A stretch of 64,000 bases of DNA from Solen grandis (GCA_021229015.1 CM037782.1:65038108-65102107); one strand, 5' to 3'; shown: positions 22,681 through 34,830, numbered from the stretch's first letter. Numbers and translations are program-made. Notes: generated by a model from the sequence alone, not told the origin.

Positions 22681-23014
22681 GTAGATACTTCTTGATGTCA
22701 TTTCTGTCACTGTCTTAACATCATTTGGACTTTTACAGTTAATAGAAATTTTACTTGTATGACTGTCCTTTATTTTTTCAAAACTTATTTTTCAGCTCTA
22801 CTTCGAAATTTAGCTTAGAGTACCTTACTTTCTTAAGTTTTAAAGGTTATCAAATGATCTTCCTTTGGTTTGGACTTTTTCTTTTTCTTTGTCTCTATTT
22901 TCATCCAATCTTTTTCAAACTTTCACATTAATAGCCAACAAACAACAAAGAATGAGGGGGGTGTTTTGTTTGTTTATTTATTGGGTTAAACATTCTACTG
23001 AAGATATTTCAGTC

Positions 23015-23260
23015 ATTTTGAGACTATGTCTACTTGAGACAGATATCCTGTATTACCGTAGACATGTGGCATGATACCACACCCAGTCACATTATCCTGA
23101 CACCGGGTCGATCAATCCAGGAACTACCCAATATTTGCTGAGCACCAAGCAAGGGACCTATACCAGTACATGTACCATTTTTTATGACCTTGGTATGTTG
23201 TGGCCCCACAACCTGCCGATTTCAAGGGGTGAACGCTCTAAACATTCAGTCACCTGGGCC
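23015..23260 (-). mobile_element. tRNA-derived SINE (family 2), reverse
   Basis: On the + strand the order 'atgtctacttgagacagat', 'ccacacccagtcacattatc', 'ctgacaccggg', 'aggaactaccc', 'gagcaccaagcaaggga' matches the element at 39127. That element ends in a clear tRNA-like head on the - strand. Here the head (23180-23260) is decayed. Confidence 0.6.
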
Positions 23261-23391
23261 AGTATGATGTGATGTAATCACAATCACCCCCACCCCTCCA
23301 AAAAATATCCATCCCAATGGTGCATCTTGACACCAATGTAACATTCTGTAATTCTGTAATTCACTTTCCAGCATCCTTCAGCATAACACAC

Positions 23392-23563
23392 CCTTCTGTA
23401 GTCTACACACCCTTTCTCCTGTAGTCTGTAGTCTACATACCTTTTCTCCTGTAGCCTACACACCCTCCTCCTGTAGTCTGTAGTCTACACACCTTTCTTC
23501 TGTAGTCTACACACCTTAATTCTGTAGTCTACACACCCTTTTTCCTGTAGTCTATACACCATG
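23392..23563. repeat. tandem repeat of tgtagtctacacacc
   Basis: Seven or so irregular copies of a unit around 'ctgtagtctacacacc', with spacer differences (ctttctcc, ctcctcc, ttaattc). Imperfect period. Confidence 0.85.
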
Positions 23564-24025
23564 TCTTAATTTTTGGCAACTATCTCTGCCTACTTTGACC
23601 TTCAACCATATGCTAAACAAAAAATATGTAACGTTTTTTGTGGGGTATAAAAAATATCCAACCCAAAACCTTGTATGTTTACGCAGGCTCATGGCAAATT
23701 TACATCAGTTTTGCATCAGCAAAAAAATAAGCGCTGCTCCCTGAAAATCATCTGAGGGAGCAAGCTTTAATTACGCCACCTCTCCAAGTAAGTATTTGCG
23801 TGGGTGATTTGCTCACCAGGGTCCTCATGGCATCTTTAACAGGGATTTCCAGCAGACAAACCCCTCAAAGCTCAGAAAGAAACCCCCTATGCTTGTATCT
23901 TCCAGAACATCAGATATGTAGGATTTATAACTCATCCTCCATGTCTTTTTATGAGAGCATTAATTTAATGGGTCGTTGAGCTTCTAATGCCCACATTTTA
24001 AGGTCCTTTGTATGTAGATGAGGTA

Positions 24026-24048
24026 AAAAAAAAAAAAAAAAAAAAAAA
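24026..24048. repeat. poly-A tract
   Basis: More than 20 consecutive A, close to other A-rich sequence. No retroposed gene was recognised upstream of it. Confidence 0.9.
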
Positions 24049-25403
24049 TGAATCAGACAATTTTAAATATTTATCAAAAAAATGTTTAAAAATGGATATC
24101 ATACAAAATTAATGAAATAAAATTCATATTCATAATTGAAATTCATGCACTGCCTGTAAATACACAGGAGAAAACTGCAATATTTCAAGAGAATCTGCAA
24201 AGCAGTTATTTCAATTTTACTCATGAGTTACGCAAAACTAAATACACTTTTTGAATTTGACAAAAGTATTTTAAAGTACTCTACACTAAAATATATTCAT
24301 CAATTCCACCTCAAAGTAATTAATCTTAAATTCTATTAAATTTCTATTCAATAATTAAAAATCTGATTTATAATAGGTGTGAATTGGATCCCCAGAGAAT
24401 CCCCTGAACTCCACCTTGGAAATTTTTCAAATATACTTTCAGTGACGGCATTCGTAACTTAAAGCCCCTTCTCTACCCACCCCTGGGGAAATAGCTCGCA
24501 CAGTAATTACCTAAAATAATAACATGTTAGAATGAGGTGTCAGCCGATTGGATTACAAGCTGACTGTCAGATTGGCCATATTGTCAAGGGCAACGGTCCC
24601 TTCCTGGACCCGTATCCTTCAGTAATGGGGAGAGTAATTCTCTGTATTGATCAGTTCAAACTCTAAGTTTAACTTGTTAATTCTTAATTCTTTCCCACCT
24701 TATTTCTCTTCCTACTATTTCTTTCTCTATTTTTCTTTCTATTAAATGGATCCCTTATTTATTTCTCTCTCTCTCTGTCTCTTTCTCTCTCTCTTCTTAT
24801 ACAATCCCCATCGTTTTTTCTTTCTTTCTTAGAACAGGTCTCTATCCTTATTTACCCTCCATGTTACTTCCATTTTTCTTAACCATAGAAATAATTTTTC
24901 ACCTGAAAAAAGTTTTGTCTTCTACATAAAAAACAAAAAATCCTCTAATTCCCTGTTAGTAAACAAGACATATCTCCATTAAAATAATAATTTCTTTTAT
25001 TCTCCAGTATAATCTCCACTGATGTCTCTTTTTCTTATAAGATATAATTTCAGTTATCATTTCAGGGCTTTTTCCTTACATCTTTGATGTGGTTCTCATG
25101 GGCCAGCAATAACTGTCTTACGATAAGGTTGACTATCACCTGTACCTATCATAACTTTTCTTAAAACCACATCATAACATCCATCCAAAACATCAGAAAA
25201 TTTAATAATTACAGGTGGTTTTTACACCTGAATAAACTCTGCCACCCCATCCCCCTTTTTAAAAAAATCTTATTTATACACTGACACTAAGTAGCAGAAT
25301 CCAAATGAGTCTATTATTAACCAAGGTAACCATATGTACAGGTATGACAATGATGCTGCCTCACCTGCACCAGGCATGGTGGGCGTGGTTTAACAGGGGT
25401 CCC

Positions 25404-25417
25404 GTTTCCTAGGTAAC
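25404..25417. promoter_or_regulatory. candidate RFX X-box
   Basis: GTTTCCTAGGTAAC is close to the palindromic X-box bound by RFX factors (GTNRCC, 0-3 bases, RGYAAC). It lies in the first intron of the Notch-like gene, next to GGGCGTGGT (25381) that resembles a KLF/SP site. A single motif match in 64 kb of DNA can be chance. Confidence 0.25.
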
Positions 25418-25676
25418 CATAGATGTCCTACTCAAATTTTATTCAATACAAAAATGTTTATTATTACCTGTGCTGCAATACATTTTTAAGTAAGTGGCAT
25501 GTTTTATGAGTCATATGATCATATAACAATGAAAACAAGGCAGATGTGTATATGTCATTAACCTATGACACATCCTTTGTTTATCATTCTTTTTCAGAGG
25601 TGACTGACGAAAGTCCAAGGGCTCAAAAACAAATAAATGTCATTTTTTCTTTTAAATTTTCTATAAATAGCCATTT

Positions 25677-26084
25677 CAGGGCTTTTTTCAGGTATCCCAT
25701 AGGGTCGAATATTGGCCCCATTCCCAATGCTATCTAGGTACATTTTTTCCCAATCAAGAAAAAAAAATCCCAAAGCCAAGAAATATATATTTTTTTACAA
25801 ATACTTCACAAGTAAATTGGTTTTGTTAACATTAACAATTCTTGTAGGTAAAATAATTGCACGCACTTCCTGAGGTCACAGTATAGTATAGTTTAGGTTC
25901 TTGATGAAAAAGTTTGTTTTTATAATGTATAAAGTGAACTAGTGTATGTATTTCAATGGGTCAAATTTCCCTATTTAATCAATTCAACAATTATTTTTTC
26001 CCCAATTTTCCAAGTTTACTGATAAAAAAAAAAATCCAAATTTGGCAGGGGCCTTTTTCCCAAAAAAGCCTGAAAAAAGCCATG
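25677..26084. mobile_element. small non-autonomous element with GGCTTTTTTCAGG ends
   Basis: Left CAGGGCTTTTTTCAGG and right CCTGAAAAAAGCCATG are inverted complements with two mismatches. Subterminal 'tttttcccaa' words occur near both ends. Interior AT-rich, no reading frame. Confidence 0.55.
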
Positions 26085-26160
26085 CATTTGCTGCAGTAGC
26101 AATTTATAAACAAGATCTGGGTATTTCAACCCCTACTGATGAGAGGTTTGTGTAAGAGGT

Positions 26161-26222
26161 CTGGTAGCTTAGTCAGTAGAGCACTTGCAAGGGGTCCCTG
26201 GTTAGGATCCTGGTCTGGCTTC
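26161..26222 (+). mobile_element. tRNA-like relic (SINE head)
   Basis: 'ggtagcttagtcagtagagc' resembles the D-arm/A-box of a tRNA and 'ggttaggatcc' the B-box (ggttcgaatcc). The anticodon stem and acceptor stem do not form, so it is a SINE head or pseudo-tRNA rather than a functional tRNA gene. Confidence 0.45.
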
Positions 26223-26961
26223 ACAATTTTCTCTGACACATAGTTACAGATGTATATCATAAACAGCAAATCTAAATATAATTAGCATGAAAAAAGAATA
26301 TATCAAATCAGTGAAAACTTCATTAAACTAATCTCCATTTTAAACATGAATTTATCAATTTTATTTTCTAAAATACAAATACTCTAAGTCACACAAAAGT
26401 GGATTTACGGATTATCATATGAATTTAAAAGCTTTTAAACTAAGAAGACTAAGCCAATTACCGTATTTCAACCAACAGCATATGATAAGTGCCGAACAAA
26501 TTATAACACTCATAATGGAAATTAATGTTTTTCGTAGATGTTTACATATGCCTTGTATTGATAGGCTTCAATGATTTTATGAGCCTTTCACTTACAGTCT
26601 ATGAATATGACACTATTCAGGAGCTATTTATAATATACTTCATGAGAAAAAAAGGAGACATGCGCTAATTTTTTCTGATTTTTTAATTAAAAGATGTCTG
26701 CGTTTTCTCATGTGGAAAATACATTTTTCATATTAATTTTGCAAGGGTTTTTTTTCTCTTAAAATTATGTACTTATACATAGGAAAAGGGATACTCGCAT
26801 TCACTTATTTATATAATCATGATACACAATTAATGGAAATTTCGTTCCAATGTTTATAGACATTTTCAAATGGACTTATATGTTATCCAGCACTGGGATT
26901 ATAGGTAGTCAATGGCTGACCTGGTTTACAGAAAATTACACATAGCTTTTTTTGTGTGATA

Positions 26962-27245
26962 CAGGGGGTTTTCTGTCCATTTTGGGAAATAGACCCTAGT
27001 CCCAAAATGGGAAAAATAATCAACATATTTTCCCATATTGGGAATTTTTACGAAGAACACAAGCAACTAAGAATGTGTTACATATTAATAAAAGAGGCAT
27101 TTTCTTTCATTAACACAATTAGATAAGTAACTAAACAACCCTCATCTGGAAAAAAATATCTGCCAACTGGGAAATGTATCCCATTTTTGTTTGGGAATGG
27201 GGCCCATATTCGTTGGACCCTACAAACAGGCAGACGAAACCCCTG
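26962..27245. mobile_element. hAT-like non-autonomous element
   Basis: Termini CAGGGGGTTTTCTGTC and (complement of the right end) CAGGGGTTTCGTCTGCC form an imperfect inverted pair. Several 'tttgggaa'/'tcccaaaatggga' blocks follow inside. CAGGGG ends suggest hAT, but no 8-bp target duplication is visible. Confidence 0.45.
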
Positions 27246-27886
27246 ACTCATCAATATTTATAAGTTAAGAAAACAACATTATAAAACCTATTCCGTCAGA
27301 AGTGGCTTTCAGTTTGATCTACCTTAATGATGCTTCGTCATCTTCAAAATTTCAAAATCTTGACTCACTCAATAATAATGAAAATGTCAGCTTCCTCCTT
27401 AGCAAATCTAACAACAAACAAATAAATATTCAGGAATGTGAGGTGCAAAGTCTCAAGTTTCAACGTCCAATTTTACTAGCTTCACAACTATCTGCAAACT
27501 TACAACTCACTTTTCAAATTCCAAGAACTCTGAGCTAATTTGCTGTGCTGTATCCCATGAGGTATTACTCATTCACTCAGACATAAAGTTTGACATTACC
27601 TGTATAAAATACAGGTACCGGAATGCAGGTATGCATTTGGGCATACCATCGCTGGCACCCTGTTAAACTGATCATGTGAGAGGTCTTACAATGTTGTCAG
27701 CATCCCAGGTCAACCATAAGCCATACTGAGGCTTCTGTCTCTTGCTTTCTTCCAATCTCCATCTTTCTCTTTCAAGAACTTTGCATTTGAACTGTCTTTC
27801 TCTCTGGATACGTCTCTTCAATTTAATCATTAATTCATATAGTTCTTTTTCATGATCTAAATTCTAAAGTCTCACTATTTTTTTAC

Positions 27887-28035
27887 CTTTCACATCCTAC
27901 CTCTTTTTCCCTTTTTTTTTTTCTTTTTCTCTCTTCTTTATTTTTCTTTCTCTCTCTCTCCATCTCACTCTCTTTTCTCTCCATCTCTCTCACTCTATTT
28001 CTCTTTTTATTTTCCTCTCTCTCTCTAAACTCCTC
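27887..28035. repeat. CT-rich low-complexity tract
   Basis: Long pyrimidine-rich stretch of ctctctctc and cttttt words. On the - strand it yields an Arg/Glu/Lys-rich frame that is an artefact. Confidence 0.9.
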
Positions 28036-28238
28036 CTTCACATTGTATTCTCTAAGCTCTTCTCTTAGGTCAACACTATACCATCTGATCCAAAATGTCC
28101 ACCTTGATATCTCTACCACCATTAGACAAACCTCCAAGCCTCTCCCACCATCCAAGGTCAGTTAATGACGAAAATCATAATTCTTGACAATCAATTAATT
28201 AAAATGGAAATGTTCCATGACTCTTTCAGTTTGCATGA

Positions 28239-28480
28239 TTAACCCTTTCCCTCATAGAGGAAACCATGAAAAGACCTATGCGAACAGCATAAAACCAGAT
28301 CAGCCTGCGAGTAACTCGCAGGCTGATCAGGTTTTATGCTGTTCGCTGCTCCTCAGTGGTCTGGAAATGAGTATTTTGTAATTAAATTTGGTAAGGTTTA
28401 ACTGTGGTTTTTGCAGATCAGGCTTTATGTGATACCTATTGAGGGCGTCAAAATGAGTATATATGAGGGAAAGGGGTTAA
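28239..28480 (-). mobile_element. TTAA-flanked hairpin MITE, copy 7 (reverse)
   Basis: TTAA 28239-28242 and 28477-28480. The right terminus has one extra G (GGGAAAGGGGTTAA). The hairpin is intact. Confidence 0.9.
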
Positions 28481-29371
28481 GGAAGAACAATAATTAATTA
28501 TATTTCCGTAACAAGCAAGTCTACATGACAATGTTTGTAGGTAAAGGTCAATTGTAACCAGATTAAAAGGTCACTATAAGGATCTATCCACTAGGCCCAG
28601 ATTGTAGAGACCAAGTTACTCCATACTACCAATTAGTCTTGGTGCTTGCTTTACACTTGACCTACTCCCATCTCCCTTAAAACCTGCTCAAAACACCATG
28701 TTAATTTCTGGACCATTTTCCTACCCTGTAAATGACTGACTACATCCTTGGCATCTCTAACTAGGTCAGTCGGTACCAGGATGTTAAACCACTAGGGGCA
28801 ATTCTCTTTGATCTAGGACACTGTAACATGTTTATATACTTTGTTCCGCAACGGAAAACAAACAAACCAACCAAGAAAGAGTCCCACATGTTTTTGTTTA
28901 CCACAGAATTTAAGTTAAAAAAAATAAATCAGTCATTCAAGAAGAAATTCTAAAAAAACCTTAATATAAGAGGCCTAGGTTTTAAGGCTTCTTGTGATAT
29001 TTCTGAAGCTCCAAAATTAACTTAAAAGAAAAGGTTGTCAAATACTTTCAGATGCTTCTCTCCACAATTCTATTCATACCAGCAACCACCAACATAAAGT
29101 GACTTTAGGTTTGAAACTTAAGCTTGACAAGGCTCTAGCATGATTTTTTAGTTTTATTCTTTGCCAAATATTTTGAAAAACCAATAAGTGCCCCTGGATC
29201 TTCACATTTTTTCCATTTAAAAAAAGTTAACATTATGAAACAGATCTTGCCCTTCGTTTAACAGTAAAACATGTCAATATTCTTATATGATTGAATTGTG
29301 TAATTTGGTATATCTTTATCGCCTTTAAACCTTCATTAGGGAGGCAGAGGGGGAGTATGGATTCTGGGAGT

Positions 29372-29372
29372 T

Positions 29373-29411
<39 letters not shown>
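29372..29411. repeat. (GTT)n microsatellite
   Basis: About 13 GTT units. On the - strand it reads as polyglutamine inside a short frame without gene support. Confidence 0.95.
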
Positions 29412-29413
<2 letters not shown>

Positions 29414-29619
29414 CTTCTTCATGAATAAAATGATTAAAACACGAAATGATTGGAAACATTCCACAATCAAAGCCAACAAATTCTACAAGCTTTCTGCAGA
29501 AATAGACGCATACCATACATGACATTTCTAAGCCCCCTATTGACAATAAATTCTGATAAAATGCTTCATGTTTTCCCTTAAATGTTAATTAATCAATAGA
29601 ATGTGTAATTACAGGGAGA

Positions 29620-29810
29620 TTAGCTCTAGAGTAGCGAGCATTTGAGTCAATTTAAATTCGCTCAACGAACCCCCCAAAGGTGTGAAATCTCATTGCGGTT
29701 CCACGATCGAAGCCGCGAATGTGAATCACTCTGCAGGAGTTATCTTCCATTAAAGCGCGGCAATTTCTCGGAGACAGTCTCATTTCCCCAATAGTTCACT
29801 GGATTAGGTC
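29620..29810. promoter_or_regulatory. candidate intronic regulatory island
   Basis: Clearly less AT-rich than its surroundings, no repeat recognised. It holds AGGTGTGAAAT (T-box-like), CTGGATTAGG (Otx/paired-like GGATTA) and several CpG-containing words. There is no open frame with splice sites. Suggestive only. Confidence 0.25.
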
Positions 29811-29811
29811 T

Positions 29812-31076
29812 TAAAGTGAAATGTAAAACGAGGAATTTGTTAATAATCTGTTCAATGGTTTCATAACAGACAGTAAATTACTGAAGATTATTTTCCATGG
29901 ATCGGTGTCTGATATTTATTGCATGAGGGGAAAGAAGTAAAACAATATCTGCAGATGAAAAGAAATGAGGAAGAAAATGTTTAAATTATGTACCAGGCCC
30001 CGTGTTCTCAAAACACTTAAGAACGATCTCAGGTTCTCATTTAAGTATCATACTCAAATCACTAGGCATACTGAGTTAAGTACGAAAATAATACTTTTAA
30101 AAGTACCATCTTTATTTCTGAGGACACAGGGGCCAGGTCCTTATTTTGAGGTGGTCTTTTTATAAGTTTTGATATATATATATGTATATATATCATGATT
30201 TTTATCTGCTAATACATATTTAAAAACAATGCTAGCATCCAATTAAAACCTCAAGTAAATTAACAAAATAACATTTACAACTGATTCGTACAATTTTCCT
30301 GCTTCTCAACATCCAAATAATTAATTTTAATACGATTAACAGAAAACTCTGATTTCGCTATGGGCAAAAATTAAACACAAAATCACCGATAATTGTCACC
30401 CTCCAGTACAGCTCTCCTTTATTAAACACTGGAATGTTTACTGCAAATTATATATCTTGTTGTTATTATTGTTTTTATTACCCTTTCTCAGAAAAAAAGA
30501 ATGACCAGCCCTTATATTTTTCCAAAATTCTGAAAAAATCTTCTTCTTTTTTTAAGTATAGACTATTATTGTCACTCTATCATTTCCCTTTTTTCTGAAA
30601 GTAAATAAATAAAAAATACTAGTCTTTAATATTTTTTACCCTAGCCTAATAACATGATTTTCTACCCAAACCTAATAACATGGTTTTCTGCCCTAACCAG
30701 TAATACTCCTTTCTTCCTACATTATGATACGTGTTCAGAAACACAACCATTTTTTTTTTTTGGCCTTACTCAAAATGTAAAACTTTAACTATGTTGTACA
30801 ATAAATAACTAAGATCCGACTAAAGCAGTCTAGTATCTCTAACTTTCCAACTTCAAGGTAATGGGTTTATTTAGCCTGATCAGTTGTTGTTTGCTTGCAG
30901 GCTGATCTAGTTTCACACTGATATTATCATCTTCATTTTTTTTTTTTTTTATAGTAGCTCTCTTAGTGTTTATACCATGAAGCCACATCATTAAAAATAT
31001 GTTTGTTTGCTGTGCTCGTAAGAGGTCAATGAGGTAGGTATTTATTTTTACTCTGACAATTATAGGCCATGGTTGT
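29812..31076. other. intronic stretch, no gene recognised
   Basis: AT-rich. A (TA)n-like patch lies near 30170-30192. The part at 30480-30640 ('accctttctcagaaaaaaag' ... 'cccttttttctga') looks like inverted ends of another decayed small element. No exon supported. Confidence 0.4.
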
Positions 31077-31318
31077 TTAACCCTTTCCCTCATATAGACT
31101 TATTTTGATGCACTCAATAGGTACCACATAAAGCCTGATCTGCAGAAAACCACAGTTAAACCTTAGCAAATTTAATTACAAAATCCTCATTTCCAGACCA
31201 CTGAGGAGCAGCGAACAGCATAAAACCTTATCAGCCTGCGAGTTACTCGCAGGCTGATCTGGTTTTATGTTGTTCGCATAGGTCTTTTCATGGTTTCCTC
31301 TATAAGGGAAAGGGTTAA
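31077..31318 (+). mobile_element. TTAA-flanked hairpin MITE, copy 8
   Basis: TTAA at both ends. The right terminus has one change (TATAAGGGAAAGGG). Hairpin arms carry single changes at 'aaaccttatcag' and 'ttatgttgttcgc'. Confidence 0.9.
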
Positions 31319-32674
31319 TCATTAGTATGCTTTTTTTTATACCTTATATCACATGTATATGTGCTTGGTGTAATAATAAACTTGTAAACTTGACAATGGC
31401 AAAGCTGAATGGCCTTCAAGATGAAGGGTGAGCACATTACTTAAGAACGGAAAGTTTGAAATTGACAGAAAGAGCAAAATCATGCAGCAAAGTGTAAAAT
31501 AAAATTGTCAGTCTTCTGGGCTAGAAAAAAATTGAATCAGTACCTAAATTTCTGTTGAGTTGGTCTGAGTATAGCAAACAAAAATATTTTAATTGAAGGT
31601 CTATCATAAAAAAATGTTAAAATTTTTTTATTTATTATTCATTAAAATAAAATTTAGTAGATAAAATTTAAAAAAAATATATCAGATTTCCTCTGATTTT
31701 TTTTTTCTCATGGAGTCAAATTATATATTATTATAAAAAAATTTGAGTTAAAGAATAAGGTAAGACTCTTAAAATAGTTACAGATTACAATAAAAATTCT
31801 TCAAAGTGAGAGCAATTCACATTCCTTTTGAAGCCAAACGATTTGATAATCTCATAAACGCTAATTGAATATCTTTATTCTGTGATGCCAAATTTCAAAC
31901 ACCATTCCTGTATTTTTTCTATCGCAAGCTCTCAAGTTATTTCACCGCAGATTACCGATTAAGAAAGAAAAACCTTGTTGCCACGATTAAAACCATTCAC
32001 CACTTACGTTATTACTCATCACCATGCACGGGAATTTCGTGCAGGGAAGTTAGGCAGGTGAGTTTACCTGAGAGTTCTCATGGAATCAAAAACATGAGCG
32101 AAAACAAATTTCACCTGGATACAGCAATTTGGCCATGTAGATAAAAACAGGTAATTATGACAGAGCTATCTGAGACTTGTTTTATTAACAAGGCAATAAT
32201 TTGGACTATCAGATTGCGATTTTTTAAATCCGTCGTCAGTATAGGAGGTAGACTAATCTGCCACTGGATAGTCCCACTGTTTCCACGGTGATATGCAGAT
32301 ATACGATCGTCTGCTATCACAGCCATGTCACATGTCAGATCCAAGATTCAAGATTTGAGTCAGAAAAAATCAGTGTTAAGGTTGGGGAGAGGTGAAAAGA
32401 GATGTGTATATACATCTGAGATTTTAAGAGGGAAAAAAAATTATCTCTGTATAAACTCAGGGGAGCAGTTTGTCAGAAACCTGCCTGGAGGGGGCAGAAA
32501 GGTAGAGAAAATTTGCTGAAAGTCAAAACTTAATAAATCTCTCCATGTTTACTGGAGAAAAAGCATCATGCTTTCACCTTTATTTATAAAGTATGGTTAG
32601 GTTTTTATAGAGAATAAACATGGATCGAGTAAAGGCAACATGAGAAGCTATTAATTTTGTTTGTGATGATAATG
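31319..32674. other. intronic stretch with one less AT-rich island
   Basis: 31319-31900 is AT-rich and featureless. 31920-32345 is less AT-rich and repeat-free, with 'gcacgggaatttcgtgc' (near 32025) that resembles an NF-kB/Dorsal-type site inside a short palindrome. No exon supported on either strand. Confidence 0.3.
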
Positions 32675-32935
32675 ATTATTATTATAACCTATTCTCTAAT
32701 CTTATCCTTATCCTTCCTACCATGACCATCATCAACATCATTACTTTCAATTATTATTATTCTTATTCAAGAAACCATCATCATAATCATAAAAAATGTT
32801 ATCATTAATTATTATCAAAGTATAATATATCATCATCATCATCATCATCCTTATTCAATCAATTATCATCATTATTATTCAATCAATTATTATATTCATC
32901 ATCATCATCATCATCATCACCATCATCAATAGTAG
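32675..32935. repeat. (ATC)n-rich microsatellite region
   Basis: Repeated blocks of atc/att, with the purest runs at about 32830-32850 and 32897-32925. Confidence 0.9.
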
Positions 32936-33638
32936 CAGTATTTCTACCTTATCATGTCAATGCAATACTGTCAATATTCATTTGAAATTTTATCATATTT
33001 CCATATTACATTAAAATTGATAGAATCTAAAATATATCATGATGACTTATTTAACTTCCCACCAATATTCTTCATTTTTACCTTTCCTCTTAAACTGTAC
33101 GGTAACCTAAATTCAAAATTTTCATTTTTTTTTTTTCTATCATTTTTAAATCACAGCTTAGATAAATATATAATTTAAATATTCTTTTTATGACTATTTT
33201 CAATTTTCTGTAATTTAAATGGTCTTCTCATATTCTCCAAAAGTACCAGCCCTCCAATGAAACTGCCATATATTGTACTAATAATCTTGTAAAAAAATAA
33301 TATTGCACGTGATACACTTACACACACTTCAATTGTCAAAATATAATGTTACCTTAAACTATCTGAAATATCTCTACACGTGGTTTATTAAAATGTTAGT
33401 TTTATATAGCTTTGGGTGAAAATGAATCGTGTCGAAATTAATTTAGAAAAAAAAGTGTTTTAAACGTACAGGTGTTGTTAATATGATTATTGAAGAAACT
33501 GACGACGAAAACTATCAAAGACGATTAGGGAATAAGAAGTGGTGAATCCTTTACATTTTAAGTACACACAGAACATGCATTTAAATGCATGCTGAATCCC
33601 AATGCATTGCATCAACACACACTCACTTCTTCACTCAC

Positions 33639-33699
33639 CTTTACATATAACTGGCCAAAGTAACAAGAAGAAAGTGTAAATCCAAACTCGCAACTTCAT
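33639..33699 (-). CDS. exon 1 of Notch-like receptor: start codon and signal peptide
   Basis: On the - strand an ATG at 33699-33697 opens a 61-nt coding segment (20 codons plus one base) ending at a strong donor (AAAG/gtgagt). The peptide MKLRVWIYTFFLLLWPVICK is a textbook signal peptide: two basic residues, a long hydrophobic core and a short polar end. An in-frame TAG lies nine codons upstream, and the ATG has G at -3, so the start is well supported. Phase 1 matches the EGF exon at 13060-12982, giving signal peptide followed immediately by EGF repeat 1. Vertebrate Notch genes have this arrangement, with a short signal-peptide exon and a phase-1 intron. The intervening intron is about 20.6 kb. 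It could instead belong to another secreted or membrane EGF protein. Confidence 0.72.
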
Positions 33700-34220
33700 C
33701 CCGACGGATCGCTTTATCCTTCGTAGCTAAATTATCACTAAACACATTATAAATCCAATCTGCAAACAAATAAACAAGAAAATAGACGTTAATCCAATTG
33801 CATTTGTTCTCGTAGCACACACATCCTTGGATAGAATACACTCGCGGTCTAAAACCTAAACGATGTTACCCTACTCTCGCGTGCCAGTGTAGTAAAATTG
33901 GTGCATCAATATTCATACGCGAAAGACAAATAATACTTTACCAAAGTTTTGCAAACAACTTTCTCGTCTGTATTCTCACAAGATGGTACTCGCAAGTGTA
34001 TGAATTAATCATTTCCATCATATTTTAGTGTTTTATTCGTTCGATTAGCCAGCACGTTTAGAAATATCGACTAATTATCAAGAACTACTTTTCATGTAGT
34101 GATTACAGACGATACGTTGTGTTATGCGGTTTGATAAATCACTGCACTCGACTGATATACAGCGCGCGAATACAAGTATAGTTCCGCATGAGTGATACCT
34201 TAGTTTATTTATGATATTTA
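33700..34220 (-). promoter_or_regulatory. 5' UTR and probable promoter region of the Notch-like gene
   Basis: Upstream (higher coordinates) of the signal-peptide exon. CpG-containing words are commoner here than in the flanks (for example ctctcgcgtgcc at 33876, cagcgcgcgaat at 34162). No unambiguous TATA box or initiator was found, and the transcription start is not defined. No recognised repeat interrupts this block. Confidence 0.35.
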
Positions 34221-34639
34221 AAATATATACTTTTTGAAATTTATTTACCTCTTTGTAGGAATTCGAATATGTTTTGAAGAAGCCGACTGCTATTTAGTAT
34301 GTTTTTTTCCCCCTTCATGATCGAGAAAAGAGTTAAATAAATGGTTTGGGTTTGCATATTTGAGACAGAGTCCCCCATATATATTTTTCATCAGAAACAT
34401 AGTCTCATTGCTTGATATTCAAAACGTAACTATGCGAACGGACGAACAGGTCATTCAATGTATCGAACGGAAAGAAGGTAGAAAATGTCATGAAGACATC
34501 CATATATATTTTTTTATATCAAAAACAACAATTGAAATGCGAAAAGGGGGGAAAATATAGAATAATGCTGTATAAATTAACGGTGAAAATATGCAATATT
34601 CATTGTCAATATATATAGACATTGCATATACTACGTTGA

Positions 34640-34830
34640 TATGTTGTTGTTTTGTGGTTGTTGTTGTTGTTTTGTGATTGTTGTGGTTGTTGTTGTTGTT
34701 GTTGTGTGGTTGTTGTTGTCGTTTTGTGGTTGTTGTTGTTGTTTTGTGGTTGTTGTTGTTGTTGTTTGTGGTTGTTGTTTTGTTGGTTGTGGTGGTGTTT
34801 TGTGATTGTTGTTGTTGTTGTTGTTGTTTT
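34640..34830. repeat. (GTT)n-rich minisatellite
   Basis: Blocks of gttgttgtt separated by ttttgtggt. It gives a Cys/Val/Leu artefact frame on the + strand. Confidence 0.93.

Larger units (their letters stand above)
13061..33638 (-). other. ~20.6-kb first intron of the Notch-like gene
   Basis: The interval between the phase-matched exons at 33639-33699 and 12982-13060. It contains no other exon I can support. It holds hairpin MITEs (13249, 15438, 20601, 21942, 28239, 31077), AT-rich MITEs (13772, 15690, 16215, 16532), SINEs, hAT-like and other small elements and simple repeats. A few less AT-rich, non-repetitive islands (about 17380-17640, 22430-22670, 24400-24660, 29620-29810 and 31920-32345) could be intronic enhancers. 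The link between the two exons rests on phase and content, not on transcript evidence. Confidence 0.55.

Noticed and set aside
27883..28155. 90-codon Arg/Glu/Lys-rich frame on the - strand
   Set aside because: Produced by a CT-rich low-complexity tract.
33641..33841. 66-codon - strand frame overlapping the signal-peptide exon
   Set aside because: Different frame from the well-supported exon; no splice agreement. It is a shadow.
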